A stretch of 64,000 bases of DNA. It comes from Pseudomonadota bacterium. Its GTDB lineage: Bacteria > Pseudomonadota > Alphaproteobacteria > Rhizobiales > Xanthobacteraceae. Location: assembly GCA_023404675.1 (NCBI GenBank), contig JAEYAW010000038.1:1-64000 (forward strand), written 5' to 3'. The position numbers and the translations under genes were made by a program. Below are positions 1 to 8,611 of the stretch, piece by piece. How positions within the stretch are numbered: the first letter of the stretch is position 1; every line of letters starts with the position of its first letter. Under the pieces are notes generated by a model, which ran no database searches, was not told the DNA's origin, and saw only the letters and a list, made by a program, of their open reading frames with translations.

Positions 1-120
1 GTTCTGGCGGATATGCTGGGCCGGGCAATCGTCGCACCGCAGGAAATTCCGGCAGGCATCGTGACAGCTTTTATAGGCACGCCACTCTTCATCCTGCTCA
101 TGCGCAGACAATCGCGCTGA
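1..120 (+). CDS. FecCD-family iron-siderophore ABC transporter permease, C-terminal end only
   Basis: The first 39 codons of the window are an open frame ending in TGA at 118-120. The encoded tail reads like the last helix of BtuC/FecCD permeases: a PQEIPAGIVTAFIGTPLFILLM stretch followed by a basic end (residues RRQSR). In this family the final segment carries the same P-x-E-[IL]-P-x-G-[IV]-x-T-A-x-[IL]-G-x-P-x-F pattern. The protein would be one half of the inner-membrane channel of a ferric-siderophore importer. The gene starts outside the window, so nothing can be said of its partners, and it may lie outside the mobile element. Confidence 0.8.
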   Translation, partial: VLADMLGRAIVAPQEIPAGIVTAFIGTPLFILLMRRQSR

Positions 121-530
121 ATGTTGAAACCAGGGATGATTTGAGGAAAATGGCGGGCCATGCGGGATAGCGATGAGAACTATATCTACTCCATAGCCCT
201 CCATGACGCGACAAATTAAGGGTTGGGCGGCAATACCCTGCGTCGCGGGGTTGGCCGCCCATACGCCTTCGGCGTGGTTCAGCCTGCGCTTCCGCCACAC
301 AGTTGTCGAGGAACGGCTACCCTCCGCTGCGACCAGCGGACGGATTAGCACCGGCTAGCTCAGATCATCCGATTGGCCGAGAGCCATGTGCAATTCCCCC
401 TCACTGATCCATCGGCGCGTTATTTTCTGCATTCGGCAGAAAGATTCCGAACCTACATTGGCCCCGCGAGTTCCCCTTATTTCAAACCAGTGCCGCGATA
501 TTAATCTCTGGGCAAAATCTTAACCATTGT
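121..530. other. Intergenic stretch without a recognisable gene
   Basis: I see no credible coding region in this stretch. There is one small perfect hairpin (7-bp stem TCCGCTG at 323-329 with CAGCGGA at 334-340), which could be a weak terminator or noise. The 3' part presumably holds the promoter of the structured RNA that follows, but no convincing -35/-10 pair can be pointed out. Confidence 0.5.
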
Positions 531-773
531 GGCATAGGGTGCAATTGGCTCCTTACGCGAGGAGCTGGGGCTTAGTAACCCCGAAGCATACCGGTTTGGT
601 GCTCGCCGATAGAGCACCGGATTCCTTGACCTTATGGTCGGGGAGCCGTGGACGTATGTCCAGGTTCTCTCGAACTAAAGGTCCATGGGACCGGGTATGC
701 TCGGTTTACTAACTCCCCGATCACCAGGGGTCAGGAAAGAAACGCGGGGGCGCACCGCAGTTCTTCTTTCCTG
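531..773 (+). ncRNA. Structured RNA, copy 1 of a two-copy family
   Basis: This segment aligns along its whole length with the reverse strand of 41266-41501, and the two copies differ by compensating changes. Visible helices are 548-553 with 560-565 (loop containing ACGCG), 567-570 with 579-582, 598-604 with 612-618 (loop GCCGATA), 621-626 with 726-731, 636-645 with 713-722, 649-653 with 658-662, 680-684 with 688-692, and a 3' hairpin 732-741 with 764-773 capped by GCGG-GGGCGCA-CCGC. A long-range pairing AGCATACC (585-592) with GGTATGCT (694-701) would make a pseudoknot. The covariation is seen directly; the function is unknown. It lies 142 bases before the MHYT-GGDEF-EAL gene on the same strand, so it may be a long 5' leader or a free RNA. 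I do not recognise the family, and a known Rfam family cannot be excluded. Confidence 0.75.
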
Positions 774-915
774 TAAACGAAACCGAAAGTTCGTCAGGGA
801 AAGCTCACCCCGATCAAACATCAACATTCATGGCATGACGCCATGGATTTTCGCCAGTTGATTTATGGCGGCTGCGGATTTTTAGCGCGGTGATATTCGT
901 GAAGGGGCGAATTTT

Positions 916-3015
916 ATGATGACAGTGCTCGGCTGCATCGTGCACGAACATAATCTCTGGCTAGTGCTGATCGCCGCGCTGCTTTGTGTCACTGGATCAT
1001 GGGTGACGGCTCGCTTATTTCAGCGAACCACAACCACGGATGGTGCCCAGCGATATGGCTGGCTGTTCCTGACCGCGTTCGCAGCGGGGGTGGCGATTTG
1101 GTGCACCCATTTCGTCGCCATGCTCGGCTATGACGTGGGCGTGCCGGTCGGCTTCGACCCAGCCTTGACTGTCGCTTCCCTGCTCATCGCCGTAGTCGGC
1201 AGCACGGTCGGTTTCATGATTGCCGGAAGCCGCTGGGCGGCCTTCACGCCCGCCCTTGGTGGCGCCGTCGTCGGCCTTGCAATCGCGGCCATGCACTATG
1301 TCGGCATGATCGCCTACCGCGTGCAGGGCATCGTGTCCTGGGACATGCCTTATCTTATCGTCTCCATCGTGCTTTCGGTCGGGCTGTCGGCGCTCGCCCT
1401 GCATCTTGCTATGCGGCCCAATCGCGGGGCGGCCACCTATATGGCCGGTATTCTCGCCTTGGCGATCGTCTCTCTACACTTCATCGGTATGACCGCGTTC
1501 CGGGTCAAGCCGCTGCTGGTGGACGGATCGTTCTCCAATCCGGAAGCTCTGCAAACCCTGGCTATCTCCATTGCCGCCATGTCCTTCGTCATCGTCGGGT
1601 CGGGCTTGGTGAGCTATCTGATCGACGATAGCTCCCGCGCGGATTCCTTGGAGAGACTGCGCCGCCTGGCGCTCAGCGATACGCTTACCGGGCTGCCCAA
1701 TCGAGCCAATTTCAATGAACGCCTCGACCTCGAAATGGCCCTGGCGACGGAACGCGACGGCAAGCTCGCTCTGATCGGCATCGACCTCAACCGCTTCAAG
1801 GAGATCAACGATCTGCGCGGCCACAAGGCCGGCGATGAAGTGTTGATGGTGCTCGGCCGCCGTATGAAGGGGCTGCTGCGCGAGGATGAAGGCGAGTTCA
1901 TCGCCCGCACCGGCGGCGACGAATTTGCAGCGCTGTTCCGCATGGAGGACGGCCGCGACATCTCCAATTTCCTCAACCGGCTCGACGCCGCCCTGTTCAA
2001 GCCCATCCGTTTCGAGGATGCGGAAATCATGCCGGGGGCGAGTTTCGGTGTCGCCATCTTCCCCGACGACGCAGACGACAAGGAAAGCCTGGTCAACAAC
2101 GCTGACCTCGCCATGTATCGGGCCAAAGCCGATCCGGTGCGTCATGCTTGTTTCTATGAACCCTCCATGGACGAGAAGGTTCGCGCTCGTCGCAACCTTA
2201 CCGCCGATCTACGGCAGGCGCTGGAGCGGAACCAGCTCTCCTTGCACTATCAGGTGCAAACCTCGATCTCGACCGGCGAGATCCGCGGCTATGAGGCGCT
2301 GCTACGCTGGGATCACCCCCAACTCGGGCCGATCCCGCCGACCGAGTTCATTCCGATCGCGGAAGAAAACGGCCTGATCCTGCCGATCGGCGAATGGGTG
2401 CTGCGCACGGCCTGCGCCGAAGCCGCCAGATGGCATCCGCCCTACAAGATCGCCGTGAACCTATCTGCCGTCCAGTTCAGCCATGCCGATCTTCCGAAGA
2501 TCATCATGCAGGCACTGATCGACTCCGGCCTGCCGCCGGATCGGCTGGAACTGGAATTGACCGAATCCGCGATCTTTGCCGACCGGGAACGGGCGCTGCA
2601 CATGCTGCGCCAGATCAAGGCGCTTGGCGTAACCATCGCGCTCGATGACTTCGGAACCGGCTATTCCTCGCTCGATACCTTGCGCGCTTTCCCCTTCGAC
2701 AAGATCAAGATCGACCGTTCGTTCTTTTCATCGTCGCCCGGCAATCCGCAAACCGCCGCCATCGTTCAGGCCGTTCTGGCGCTCGGCAAGACCTTCGGCA
2801 TTCCGGTTCTGGCCGAAGGGATAGAGACCTATGACCAGCTTTCCATGCTGAACGCCTCGGGATGCGACGAAGGGCAAGGCTTCCTGCTCGGCCGTCCCGC
2901 GTCTCTCAACGATATTGTCGATACCGGACAAATCGCCTTGACGGGACATACCAGCCGGGAACCGGGAAATTTTGTCACGTCAGAGCCGTTGAAGCAAGGG
3001 CTTCAAGCCCGATGA
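916..3015 (+). CDS. MHYT-GGDEF-EAL membrane protein, c-di-GMP cyclase/phosphodiesterase
   Basis: This 699-residue protein makes or degrades the second messenger c-di-GMP at the inner membrane. Residues 1-250 form about seven hydrophobic segments carrying repeated MHYT signatures (CTHFVAML, MHYVGM, HFIGM), a proposed metal/redox sensor. A GGDEF domain follows with an intact GGDEF motif at 333-337, then an EAL domain (EAL at 460-462) with the later DDFGTGYSSL motif. Both catalytic signatures look complete, so either activity is possible. A purine-rich GAAGGGG lies just upstream of ATG 916; ATG 919 is an alternative start. A 6-bp-stem hairpin (829-845) lies in the leader between the structured RNA and this gene. 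The next gene is a second GGDEF-EAL protein 39 bases on, suggesting a c-di-GMP pair. Confidence 0.92.
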   Translation: MMTVLGCIVHEHNLWLVLIAALLCVTGSWVTARLFQRTTTTDGAQRYGWLFLTAFAAGVAIWCTHFVAMLGYDVGVPVGFDPALTVASLLIAVVGSTVGFMIAGSRWAAFTPALGGAVVGLAIAAMHYVGMIAYRVQGIVSWDMPYLIVSIVLSVGLSALALHLAMRPNRGAATYMAGILALAIVSLHFIGMTAFRVKPLLVDGSFSNPEALQTLAISIAAMSFVIVGSGLVSYLIDDSSRADSLERLRRLALSDTLTGLPNRANFNERLDLEMALATERDGKLALIGIDLNRFKEINDLRGHKAGDEVLMVLGRRMKGLLREDEGEFIARTGGDEFAALFRMEDGRDISNFLNRLDAALFKPIRFEDAEIMPGASFGVAIFPDDADDKESLVNNADLAMYRAKADPVRHACFYEPSMDEKVRARRNLTADLRQALERNQLSLHYQVQTSISTGEIRGYEALLRWDHPQLGPIPPTEFIPIAEENGLILPIGEWVLRTACAEAARWHPPYKIAVNLSAVQFSHADLPKIIMQALIDSGLPPDRLELELTESAIFADRERALHMLRQIKALGVTIALDDFGTGYSSLDTLRAFPFDKIKIDRSFFSSSPGNPQTAAIVQAVLALGKTFGIPVLAEGIETYDQLSMLNASGCDEGQGFLLGRPASLNDIVDTGQIALTGHTSREPGNFVTSEPLKQGLQAR

Positions 3016-3054
3016 CGGACACCGAGACCGAATTTTCAACGGGGGAACAGCACC

Positions 3055-5418
3055 ATGCGGCGCACCCCTGAATTTTCAATCATGACCAACGCCTTTGTGC
3101 GGACAGGCATTCTCATGAACATTGCGTCCACCCGTCTCGGGCAGCTTTTCGCTGTCTCCAATGACAACCCAGAATTACTCAAGGCACAGTATCGCGCTTT
3201 CTCCCGGCAAATGCCGCTGATGTATCCCATCCTCATGTCGAGCACATGGGCGCTCGCCTTGACGCATATGGAGTCAGCGCCCCCCTGGCTGACCCTCATC
3301 CTGCCGCTACTGTTCACCCTGGCTTCCACGCTTCGCGTGCTGCACTGGTGGAAATCCCGTCATATCGACCCGTCGCCGCAAATGGCCTTGCGCGCGCTCA
3401 AGCGCACGAACCGCCTGTCTCTCGGCATCGCCATCACCTTCGCGGCCTGGTCGCTCCTGCTTTATCCCTATGGCGACGCCTACACGCGCTCGCATGTCGC
3501 CTTCTACATGGCGATCACGGTGATCTCCTGCATCTTCTGCCTGATGCACCTGCGCTCGGCCGCGCTCATAGTCACCCTGATCGTCAACGGCGCGTTCGTC
3601 GCCTTCTTCGCTGCGACCGGCCAACCGACCTTCATCGCCACGGCCGTCAACATCGCGCTCGTCTCGCTCGGCATGCTGGTCATCCTGAACGTCAACCAGC
3701 GTGATTTCGCGCGCATGGTCAATGCGCGCACCGAAGCGCGGCGCAAGCACGAGGAGCAAAGTCGCCTGCTGCGCATGATGGACGACATGCCCGTCGCCGT
3801 GATGACCGTCGAGCCGGGCACGCTCAATATCAACTACGCCAACGAGACCTCCAAAGAGCTGATCCGCAAAATCGAGCATCTGTTGCCGATCGAGGCCGAC
3901 AAGCTCGTCGGCACGTCGATCGACGTATTCCATCGCAACCCCCAGCATCAGCGCCGCATCCTGGCCGATCCGAACAACCTGCCGCACAACGCCCGCATCA
4001 AGCTCGGCTCGGAAGTGCTCGATCTCAAGATTTCGGCCGTGATGGACGATGACGGCAGCTACATCGGCCCCATGCTCACCTGGGCGCTCGTCACCAAGGA
4101 AGTGGAGGCCGAGAACCGCATCCGCCAGCTCGCCCTTTACGACACCCTGACCGGCCTGCCCAATCGCGTCACCTTCCACGAGGAGCTGGCGAAAGCCCTC
4201 GCCACGCCGGGCAATCGGGTCGGGGTGCTCTATATCGGCCTCGACGACTTCAAGATCATCAACGACACGCGCGGCCATCCGGTCGGTGACGTGCTGCTCG
4301 GCCAGGTCGCCGGCCGTTTGCGCGCGACCTGCAACGGTCCGGCCATGACGGTGGGTCGGCTCGGCGGCGATGAGTTCGCCGTGCTGGTCCCGCACAACAG
4401 CGCGGAAGCCGCAACCGCACTCGCGGGCAGGATCATGGATGCCCTCGGCGCACCCTATGCTCTCGACTATGACAGGAGCATTCAACTCGGCGCATCCATA
4501 GGCGTTGCGCTCGCCCCCGATCATGGCGAAGACGCCAACGTGCTTCTCGCCCGCGCCGATCTCGCCCTCAACGCCGCCAAGATGGCCGGCAAGGGACAGG
4601 CGCAAATCTTCTCCCCGGACATGGAAGCCCGCGTTCAGGACCGCGAACGCCTCAAGGGCAAGCTCCGCGAAGCCCTCCAAACCAAGCACGGCCTGTTCGT
4701 CTTCTATCAGCCCATCGTCGATGTGGAGACCGGCAAGGTCACGGCCCGCGAGGCGCTGGTGCGCTGGCATCATCCGAAACGCGGCTGGATCTCGCCCGGC
4801 GAGTTCGTGCCCGTCGCAGAGCAAAGCGGCCTGATCGACCACCTCGGCGACTTCGTGCTCAACGAGGCATGCCGCGATGCCGCCCTGCGCGATGACGGCG
4901 CGCGCGTCGCCGTCAATATCTCGGCCGCCCAGCTCGGCAAGGGCACGCTCGCCCCGGCCGTGCTGTCCGCACTCGTCAGTTCCGGCCTCTCGCCCGATCG
5001 CCTCGAAATCGAAGTGACCGAAACCGCCCTGGTCGATGAAGAGACGACCAGCATCGACGATCTGCGCCGCCTCCGCGACATGGGCGTGCGGGTCGCGCTC
5101 GATGACTTCGGGACCGGATATTCCTCCCTCTCGCATCTGCTTCTCTTTCCCTTCGACAAGATCAAGATCGACGGCTCCTTCGTGAAACAGGCGGTCGAAC
5201 GGCCGGAAAGCGCCGCCGTGGTCAGGGCGGTCGCCGATCTCGGTCAACGCCTCGGTGTGACCACCGTGGCCGAAGGCGTCGAGACGCAAGCCCAGCTCGA
5301 TCGCGTCCGCGAGGAAGGATGCACCGAGATCCAGGGCTATCTCTACGGCCGGCCCGCGCCGAGTGACCGGGACGCATCCGCTGTCGCTGCCTTGAACAGC
5401 ATGAAGGCGGTCGCATGA
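3055..5418 (+). CDS. Membrane-anchored GGDEF-EAL protein with a PAS-like linker
   Basis: This 787-residue protein has a hydrophobic N-terminal region of several helices (about residues 40-200), a basic coiled linker (about 205-230), a PAS-like segment (about 235-350), a GGDEF domain with the motif at 437-441 and an EAL domain with EAL at 566-568. Both active sites look intact, so it is a potential dual-function c-di-GMP enzyme. GGGGGAA at 3040-3046 supports ATG 3055; starts further in (ATG 3082 or 3115) would shorten the cytoplasmic leader. It follows the MHYT protein closely and is probably cotranscribed. Whether the two are ICE cargo or flanking chromosome cannot be decided from this window. 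Confidence 0.9.
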   Translation: MRRTPEFSIMTNAFVRTGILMNIASTRLGQLFAVSNDNPELLKAQYRAFSRQMPLMYPILMSSTWALALTHMESAPPWLTLILPLLFTLASTLRVLHWWKSRHIDPSPQMALRALKRTNRLSLGIAITFAAWSLLLYPYGDAYTRSHVAFYMAITVISCIFCLMHLRSAALIVTLIVNGAFVAFFAATGQPTFIATAVNIALVSLGMLVILNVNQRDFARMVNARTEARRKHEEQSRLLRMMDDMPVAVMTVEPGTLNINYANETSKELIRKIEHLLPIEADKLVGTSIDVFHRNPQHQRRILADPNNLPHNARIKLGSEVLDLKISAVMDDDGSYIGPMLTWALVTKEVEAENRIRQLALYDTLTGLPNRVTFHEELAKALATPGNRVGVLYIGLDDFKIINDTRGHPVGDVLLGQVAGRLRATCNGPAMTVGRLGGDEFAVLVPHNSAEAATALAGRIMDALGAPYALDYDRSIQLGASIGVALAPDHGEDANVLLARADLALNAAKMAGKGQAQIFSPDMEARVQDRERLKGKLREALQTKHGLFVFYQPIVDVETGKVTAREALVRWHHPKRGWISPGEFVPVAEQSGLIDHLGDFVLNEACRDAALRDDGARVAVNISAAQLGKGTLAPAVLSALVSSGLSPDRLEIEVTETALVDEETTSIDDLRRLRDMGVRVALDDFGTGYSSLSHLLLFPFDKIKIDGSFVKQAVERPESAAVVRAVADLGQRLGVTTVAEGVETQAQLDRVREEGCTEIQGYLYGRPAPSDRDASAVAALNSMKAVA

Positions 5419-5520
5419 CCAATTGCGATCGCCAGCATAAAGCCGGAAAACACCGCATCCGATGATGCGCCTCTCCTCCGACCGGGGATAGCGCCAGCCT
5501 GTTAGATGGAGAATTGTCGA

Positions 5521-5811
5521 ATGCTCAAGGTCATCGCCCAGGATTTCATCAAACCGGAATCCGTCGAGATCGTCCTGCCGCTTTACCGTGAGCTGGTCGA
5601 GAAGACCCGGCAGGAAGAGCTTTGCATCGCCTATGACCTGTTCATCGACCAGAAAGACCCCGGACATTTCGTCTTCATCGAGGAATGGCCTGACAGGGCA
5701 GCACTCGACGCGCATTGCAGGACAGAGCATTTCACCCGGCTGGTTCCGCTTATCAATGCCCATCAGCGGCAGGACGCGACGTTCATCCTGATGGATGCGT
5801 TTCCGGCCTGA
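5521..5811 (+). CDS. Putative quinol monooxygenase (ABM domain, YgiN-like)
   Basis: This 96-residue protein fits the small ABM/YgiN fold: a short dimeric alpha-beta barrel that oxidises quinols or acts on polyketide-like aromatics without a cofactor. The typical signatures are an N-terminal strand with VIAQDF, a central helix (PLYRELVEKTRQEELCIAYD), the strand FVFIEEWPDRAALDAH and the T-[ED]-H-F element (RTEHFTRL). ATG 5521 is preferred over ATG 5506 because GGAG at 5508-5511 sits 9 bases before it. It follows the c-di-GMP genes by about 100 bases with no obvious functional link. Quinol chemistry recurs in the cargo at 28-39 kb. Confidence 0.8.
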   Translation: MLKVIAQDFIKPESVEIVLPLYRELVEKTRQEELCIAYDLFIDQKDPGHFVFIEEWPDRAALDAHCRTEHFTRLVPLINAHQRQDATFILMDAFPA

Positions 5812-5857
5812 TCCTCAGTTTCCGGACGCCTTGGGAGAAGGCGTATGTCCTGATCGT

Positions 5858-5896
5858 CGGCTTTGCGTGTTTACGCTTTTCCGGCTTTGCGTGTTT
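5858..5896 (+). repeat. Two direct repeats CGGCTTTGCGTGTTT
   Basis: A 15-base unit occurs at 5858-5872 and again at 5882-5896, 24 bases apart, with a degenerate third piece just after. It lies in the gap before the ArdC gene. It could be a protein-binding site, as helical spacing suggests, but nothing links it to a known regulator. Confidence 0.4.
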
Positions 5897-6028
5897 CCGG
5901 GTTTGCGACCTGATGGGACTGTCGGGGGAAGGTCTTCCCCCTGGCCGGCACGTCGTTGCCGGCGCACCCCCTTCTGCGGGGAGACCCCGCAACACCCCCT
6001 TTAGAGTGAGAGTGCGGACAGGTTTTCC

Positions 6029-6076
6029 GTGACGGGTTGAAGGCCGGAGGAGAGGCTTCCGGCGCCCGTCGCGGAG
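6029..6076 (+). promoter_or_regulatory. Leader hairpin L1 (AGAGG-loop family) before ardC
   Basis: GACGGG (6031-6036) pairs with CCCGTC (6065-6070), enclosing a second stem (6042-6050 with 6056-6062) whose loop is AGAGG. The ribosome-binding GCGGAG (6071-6076) follows immediately and ATG 6085 is 8 bases on. The same architecture recurs at 9223-9269 and 13069-13116 with the outer stem and loop kept and the inner stem changed by compensating substitutions. Further conserved bases lie upstream (AGAGTGAGAG and TTTTC before GTGACGGG). Confidence 0.65.
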
Positions 6077-6084
6077 CAATCCCG

Positions 6085-7056
6085 ATGGCCAGATATGATC
6101 GTGGTTCGCGCACCGGCGCAGACCGCACCAACCTTTACGACGACATCACCAACAAGATCATCGCCGAGCTGGAGCAAGGCCGGCTGCCCTGGGTGCAGCC
6201 CTGGGGGACATCTCCCGGCACCGCGCCGCTCGGCCTCCCGAAGAACGCCAGCACCGGCCGCACCTATTCCGGCATCAACATCCTGATCCTCTGGTGCGCC
6301 GTCATCCAGCACGGCTTCCCCGGCCAGAGCTGGTTGACCTTTCGCCAGGCGCTCGCGCTCGGCGGGAATGTCAGGAAGGGCGAGCGCGGCACCACCGTCG
6401 TCTATGCCGATCGCTTCACGCCCGAGGACGAGAAGCGCCGCGCCCGCGAGACCGGCGAGGAAGCCCACGCCATCCCGTTCCTGAAGCGGTTTACCGTCTT
6501 CAACGCGGCGCAATGCGAAGGCCTGCCCGACGACATCGCCGCCGTCGCGCCGCCACCGCCGCCCGGCCTGATCGAGCCGAAGGTCGAGGCGCTCATCAAG
6601 GCCACCGGCATCGACTTCCGCATCGGCGGCAACCGCGCCTTTTACGCCCCCTCCCAGGACTATGTGATGGTCCCGCCGCCGCACGCCTATTTCGAGCCGA
6701 TCAACTGGCACCGGACGGCGCTCCACGAAATCGGTCACGCCAGCGGCCATCACAGCCGGCTGAATCGTGACCTGACCGGCTCTTTCGGCACGAAGAAATA
6801 CGCCTTCGAGGAAATGATCGCAGAGCAAATTTCGGCCTTCAGTTGCGCCGCGCTCGGCATCGTCCCGACCGTGCGCCACGCCGATTACATCGGTTCCTGG
6901 CTGGAGGTCATGCGCGAGGATTCCCGCGCCATCGTCCGCGCCGCCTCCCAGGCCAGCAAGGGCGCCGACTGGATATTGTCCTTCCTGCCGGACGAAGGCG
7001 AAGCAGACCAGGGCGCAAATGCCGATGCGGGCCAGATCGACAGGAGGGCGGCATGA
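6085..7056 (+). CDS. ardC: ArdC-like antirestriction / ssDNA-binding protein with metallopeptidase domain
   Basis: This 323-residue protein has the ArdC N-terminal domain (residues ~12-130, starting NLYDDITNKIIAELEQG and PWVQPW) that binds single-stranded DNA, followed by a zincin-like C-terminal domain with the HEIGH metal motif at 214-218. ArdC proteins are carried by conjugative elements and are thought to protect incoming single-stranded DNA from host restriction. ATG 6085 is chosen over an upstream in-frame ATG at 6037 because the upstream part is the conserved leader hairpin, not protein. It is the first gene of a tightly packed run: the next gene overlaps it by ATGA. Confidence 0.88.
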   Translation: MARYDRGSRTGADRTNLYDDITNKIIAELEQGRLPWVQPWGTSPGTAPLGLPKNASTGRTYSGINILILWCAVIQHGFPGQSWLTFRQALALGGNVRKGERGTTVVYADRFTPEDEKRRARETGEEAHAIPFLKRFTVFNAAQCEGLPDDIAAVAPPPPPGLIEPKVEALIKATGIDFRIGGNRAFYAPSQDYVMVPPPHAYFEPINWHRTALHEIGHASGHHSRLNRDLTGSFGTKKYAFEEMIAEQISAFSCAALGIVPTVRHADYIGSWLEVMREDSRAIVRAASQASKGADWILSFLPDEGEADQGANADAGQIDRRAA

Positions 7057-7424
7057 TCCTCCTAACCGACGAACTGCGCGCGCAGCTCCTTGCCAATGGC
7101 CGCGATCCCGGCGCCGACCATGTGCCGGTCGTCAAGTTCTTCAACCCGCTCGGCGCCGGCGTCTGGCTGGCGACGGAACTGGATGAGGATGGCGATCTTC
7201 TCTATGGCCTCGCCGATGTCGGGGAACCGGAGATCGGATCGTTCTCGCTCGCGGAGATGACCGCGATGCGGCTGCCCTGGGACATGGGCATCGAGCGCGA
7301 CATCCTGTTCACCGGCGATTTTCCGCTCTCGGTCTGGGCCGAAGCGGCCAGCCAGGCCGGCAGCATCCGCGCGGCCGAACGCATCCTCTATCGCGCCGCT
7401 CGCGCGGCGCGGGAGGGCGTGTGA
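7053..7424 (+). CDS. DUF2958 domain protein
   Basis: This 123-residue protein matches DUF2958, a family found next to ArdC and ParB-like genes in conjugative elements; its biochemical role is unknown. The visible signature is LLANG...HVPVVKFFNPLGAGVWLATE with an acidic strand (DEDGDLLYGLADVG) and a helix MRLPWDMGIERD. It starts with ATGA, overlapping the ardC stop codon, and is probably translated by coupling. Its own stop overlaps the next start. Confidence 0.82.
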   Translation: MILLTDELRAQLLANGRDPGADHVPVVKFFNPLGAGVWLATELDEDGDLLYGLADVGEPEIGSFSLAEMTAMRLPWDMGIERDILFTGDFPLSVWAEAASQAGSIRAAERILYRAARAAREGV

Positions 7425-8200
7425 TGCGCTTCCGTCGCTGGCACAGGCCCGAACCCTACCGGGACACGTCGCGCAAACGCGCGGCGTTCCATCGCAAGCA
7501 GCGCCTCGAACGCGAGGCGCTGCCGCTCTTCGCCGACCAGATCGCCGCGGGACAGCATGGCGTCGACGACGAGATGGCCCGCCGCGCCGTCTGGTGGGAC
7601 GAAGCCGAGCGGGAACGCCGCCGGATGCGCGCGGCGTCCTGGCGCAAGGCGCGCGCCCGCCTGTTCGCGCTGCCCGACGCGCTGCGCCGCACCGTGCGCG
7701 ATCTCTGGCGGGACTGTCCCTATCCGGCCGATCCCGTTTCGCTTCTCGACCTTCTGCATCAGATCGCCGTTGGCCGCGTCGATCCTTACCGGCCACCCTG
7801 GAAGTTCCATCCCAAGGTGAAGGCCCGAACCACGCCGGACCCGTCCAGCTTCGATGTGGCCTTCCGCCAGATCGGCCACCGCAAGGTCCGCGGTGGGCCG
7901 AAGACCACGGAAGCCGACGAGCTGCTGTTCTGCGGCAATCTCGGTTCCGGCATCCTCTTCCTGCGCTCGCGCGTCCGTCTGATCGAGCGCCATGAGAGCT
8001 TCTACACCTCGTCCAACCACCGGCTGCGCGACTCCAAGGTCGGCAGCGGCGGCCACTTCGTCGAGATCGAGGTGACGGGCGAATGCTCGGACGCCGAGCT
8101 GGCGACGATCGAGCGCATCGCCCAGGCCGCCGATACGCGGCCCGTCGTGGTCCGCCGCGGCGCGCGGCCGGGCCGGCCTGCGAGCGGGAGGGCTGCATGA
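7424..8200 (+). CDS. Conserved ICE protein of unknown function
   Basis: I do not recognise a named domain in this 258-residue protein. The first half is very rich in Arg, Ala and Glu (residues ~1-100), looks helical and could bind nucleic acid. The second half (~130-235) alternates strands and contains LLFCGNLGSGILFLRSRVRLIERH and a SGGHFVEIEV strand. ATG 7424 overlaps the preceding stop (TGATG); a GTG three bases earlier is possible. The tight overlaps on both sides tie it to the ardC-DUF2958 operon. Confidence 0.7.
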   Translation: MRFRRWHRPEPYRDTSRKRAAFHRKQRLEREALPLFADQIAAGQHGVDDEMARRAVWWDEAERERRRMRAASWRKARARLFALPDALRRTVRDLWRDCPYPADPVSLLDLLHQIAVGRVDPYRPPWKFHPKVKARTTPDPSSFDVAFRQIGHRKVRGGPKTTEADELLFCGNLGSGILFLRSRVRLIERHESFYTSSNHRLRDSKVGSGGHFVEIEVTGECSDAELATIERIAQAADTRPVVVRRGARPGRPASGRAA

Positions 8201-8592
8201 GCAATCGTCCCTTGCCGCCGGGCCACAATGGCGGGCCGCCGCTCGACGATCCCGCGCCCGACCGGCCGGGACGTTGCCGCGACTGCCGCCATTGGACGCC
8301 GCCGCCCGAAAGCCTGGAACGCGACTACGAGGCATTCCGGCTCGGTCTCTCCCGACGCCGGGTCAGACGGCCGACCGGCTTTTGCGATCGGGTGCTGCTC
8401 GGCAATTCCAATATCCCGGCCTTCTCAGGCACGGAGGGGCATTTCAGTTGCCGCAATTTCGAGCCAGCCCCGCCGAAGACACCGCCCAAGGGCCGTGGCT
8501 TCGTCACCATCTGGTCCGGCGATCGCATCCTCTGGAAAGGTCCGGAGGATGAAATTCCTCCGCGCTTCCGCGACGGCGACAAGGCGGGCTGA
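8197..8592 (+). CDS. Small Cys-rich conserved protein
   Basis: This 131-residue protein begins with a Pro/Gly-rich segment LPPGHNGGPPLDD seen in many alphaproteobacterial mobile-element and phage proteins. It then has CRDCRHW, a Cys in FCDRVLLGN and CRNFEPAPP: four or more cysteines that could hold zinc or an Fe-S cluster. Function is unknown. It starts by ATGA overlap with the previous gene and closes the operon begun by ardC. Confidence 0.68.
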   Translation: MSNRPLPPGHNGGPPLDDPAPDRPGRCRDCRHWTPPPESLERDYEAFRLGLSRRRVRRPTGFCDRVLLGNSNIPAFSGTEGHFSCRNFEPAPPKTPPKGRGFVTIWSGDRILWKGPEDEIPPRFRDGDKAG

Positions 8593-8611
8593 TCCCTTGC
8601 GGGCGTCCGGC

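Noticed and set aside
620..726. tRNA- or tmRNA-like element (GGTCGGGGAG...CTCCCCGATC-ACCA with a T-arm-like piece in copy 2)
   Set aside because: The enclosed hairpins do not form a cloverleaf, the T-arm-like bases are not kept in copy 1, and the homology continues well past ACCA. It is part of a larger RNA.
732..773. Ordinary intrinsic terminator at the 3' end of the structured RNA
   Set aside because: Neither copy has a T-run after the hairpin, and the GGGCGCA loop is exactly conserved, which a terminator would not require.
3307..5763. Very long open frame on the reverse strand opposite the second GGDEF-EAL gene
   Set aside because: It is a GC-rich codon shadow: no ribosome site, no family resemblance, and it is wholly antisense to a clear gene. 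The same holds for long reverse frames opposite the parB-like and helicase genes.
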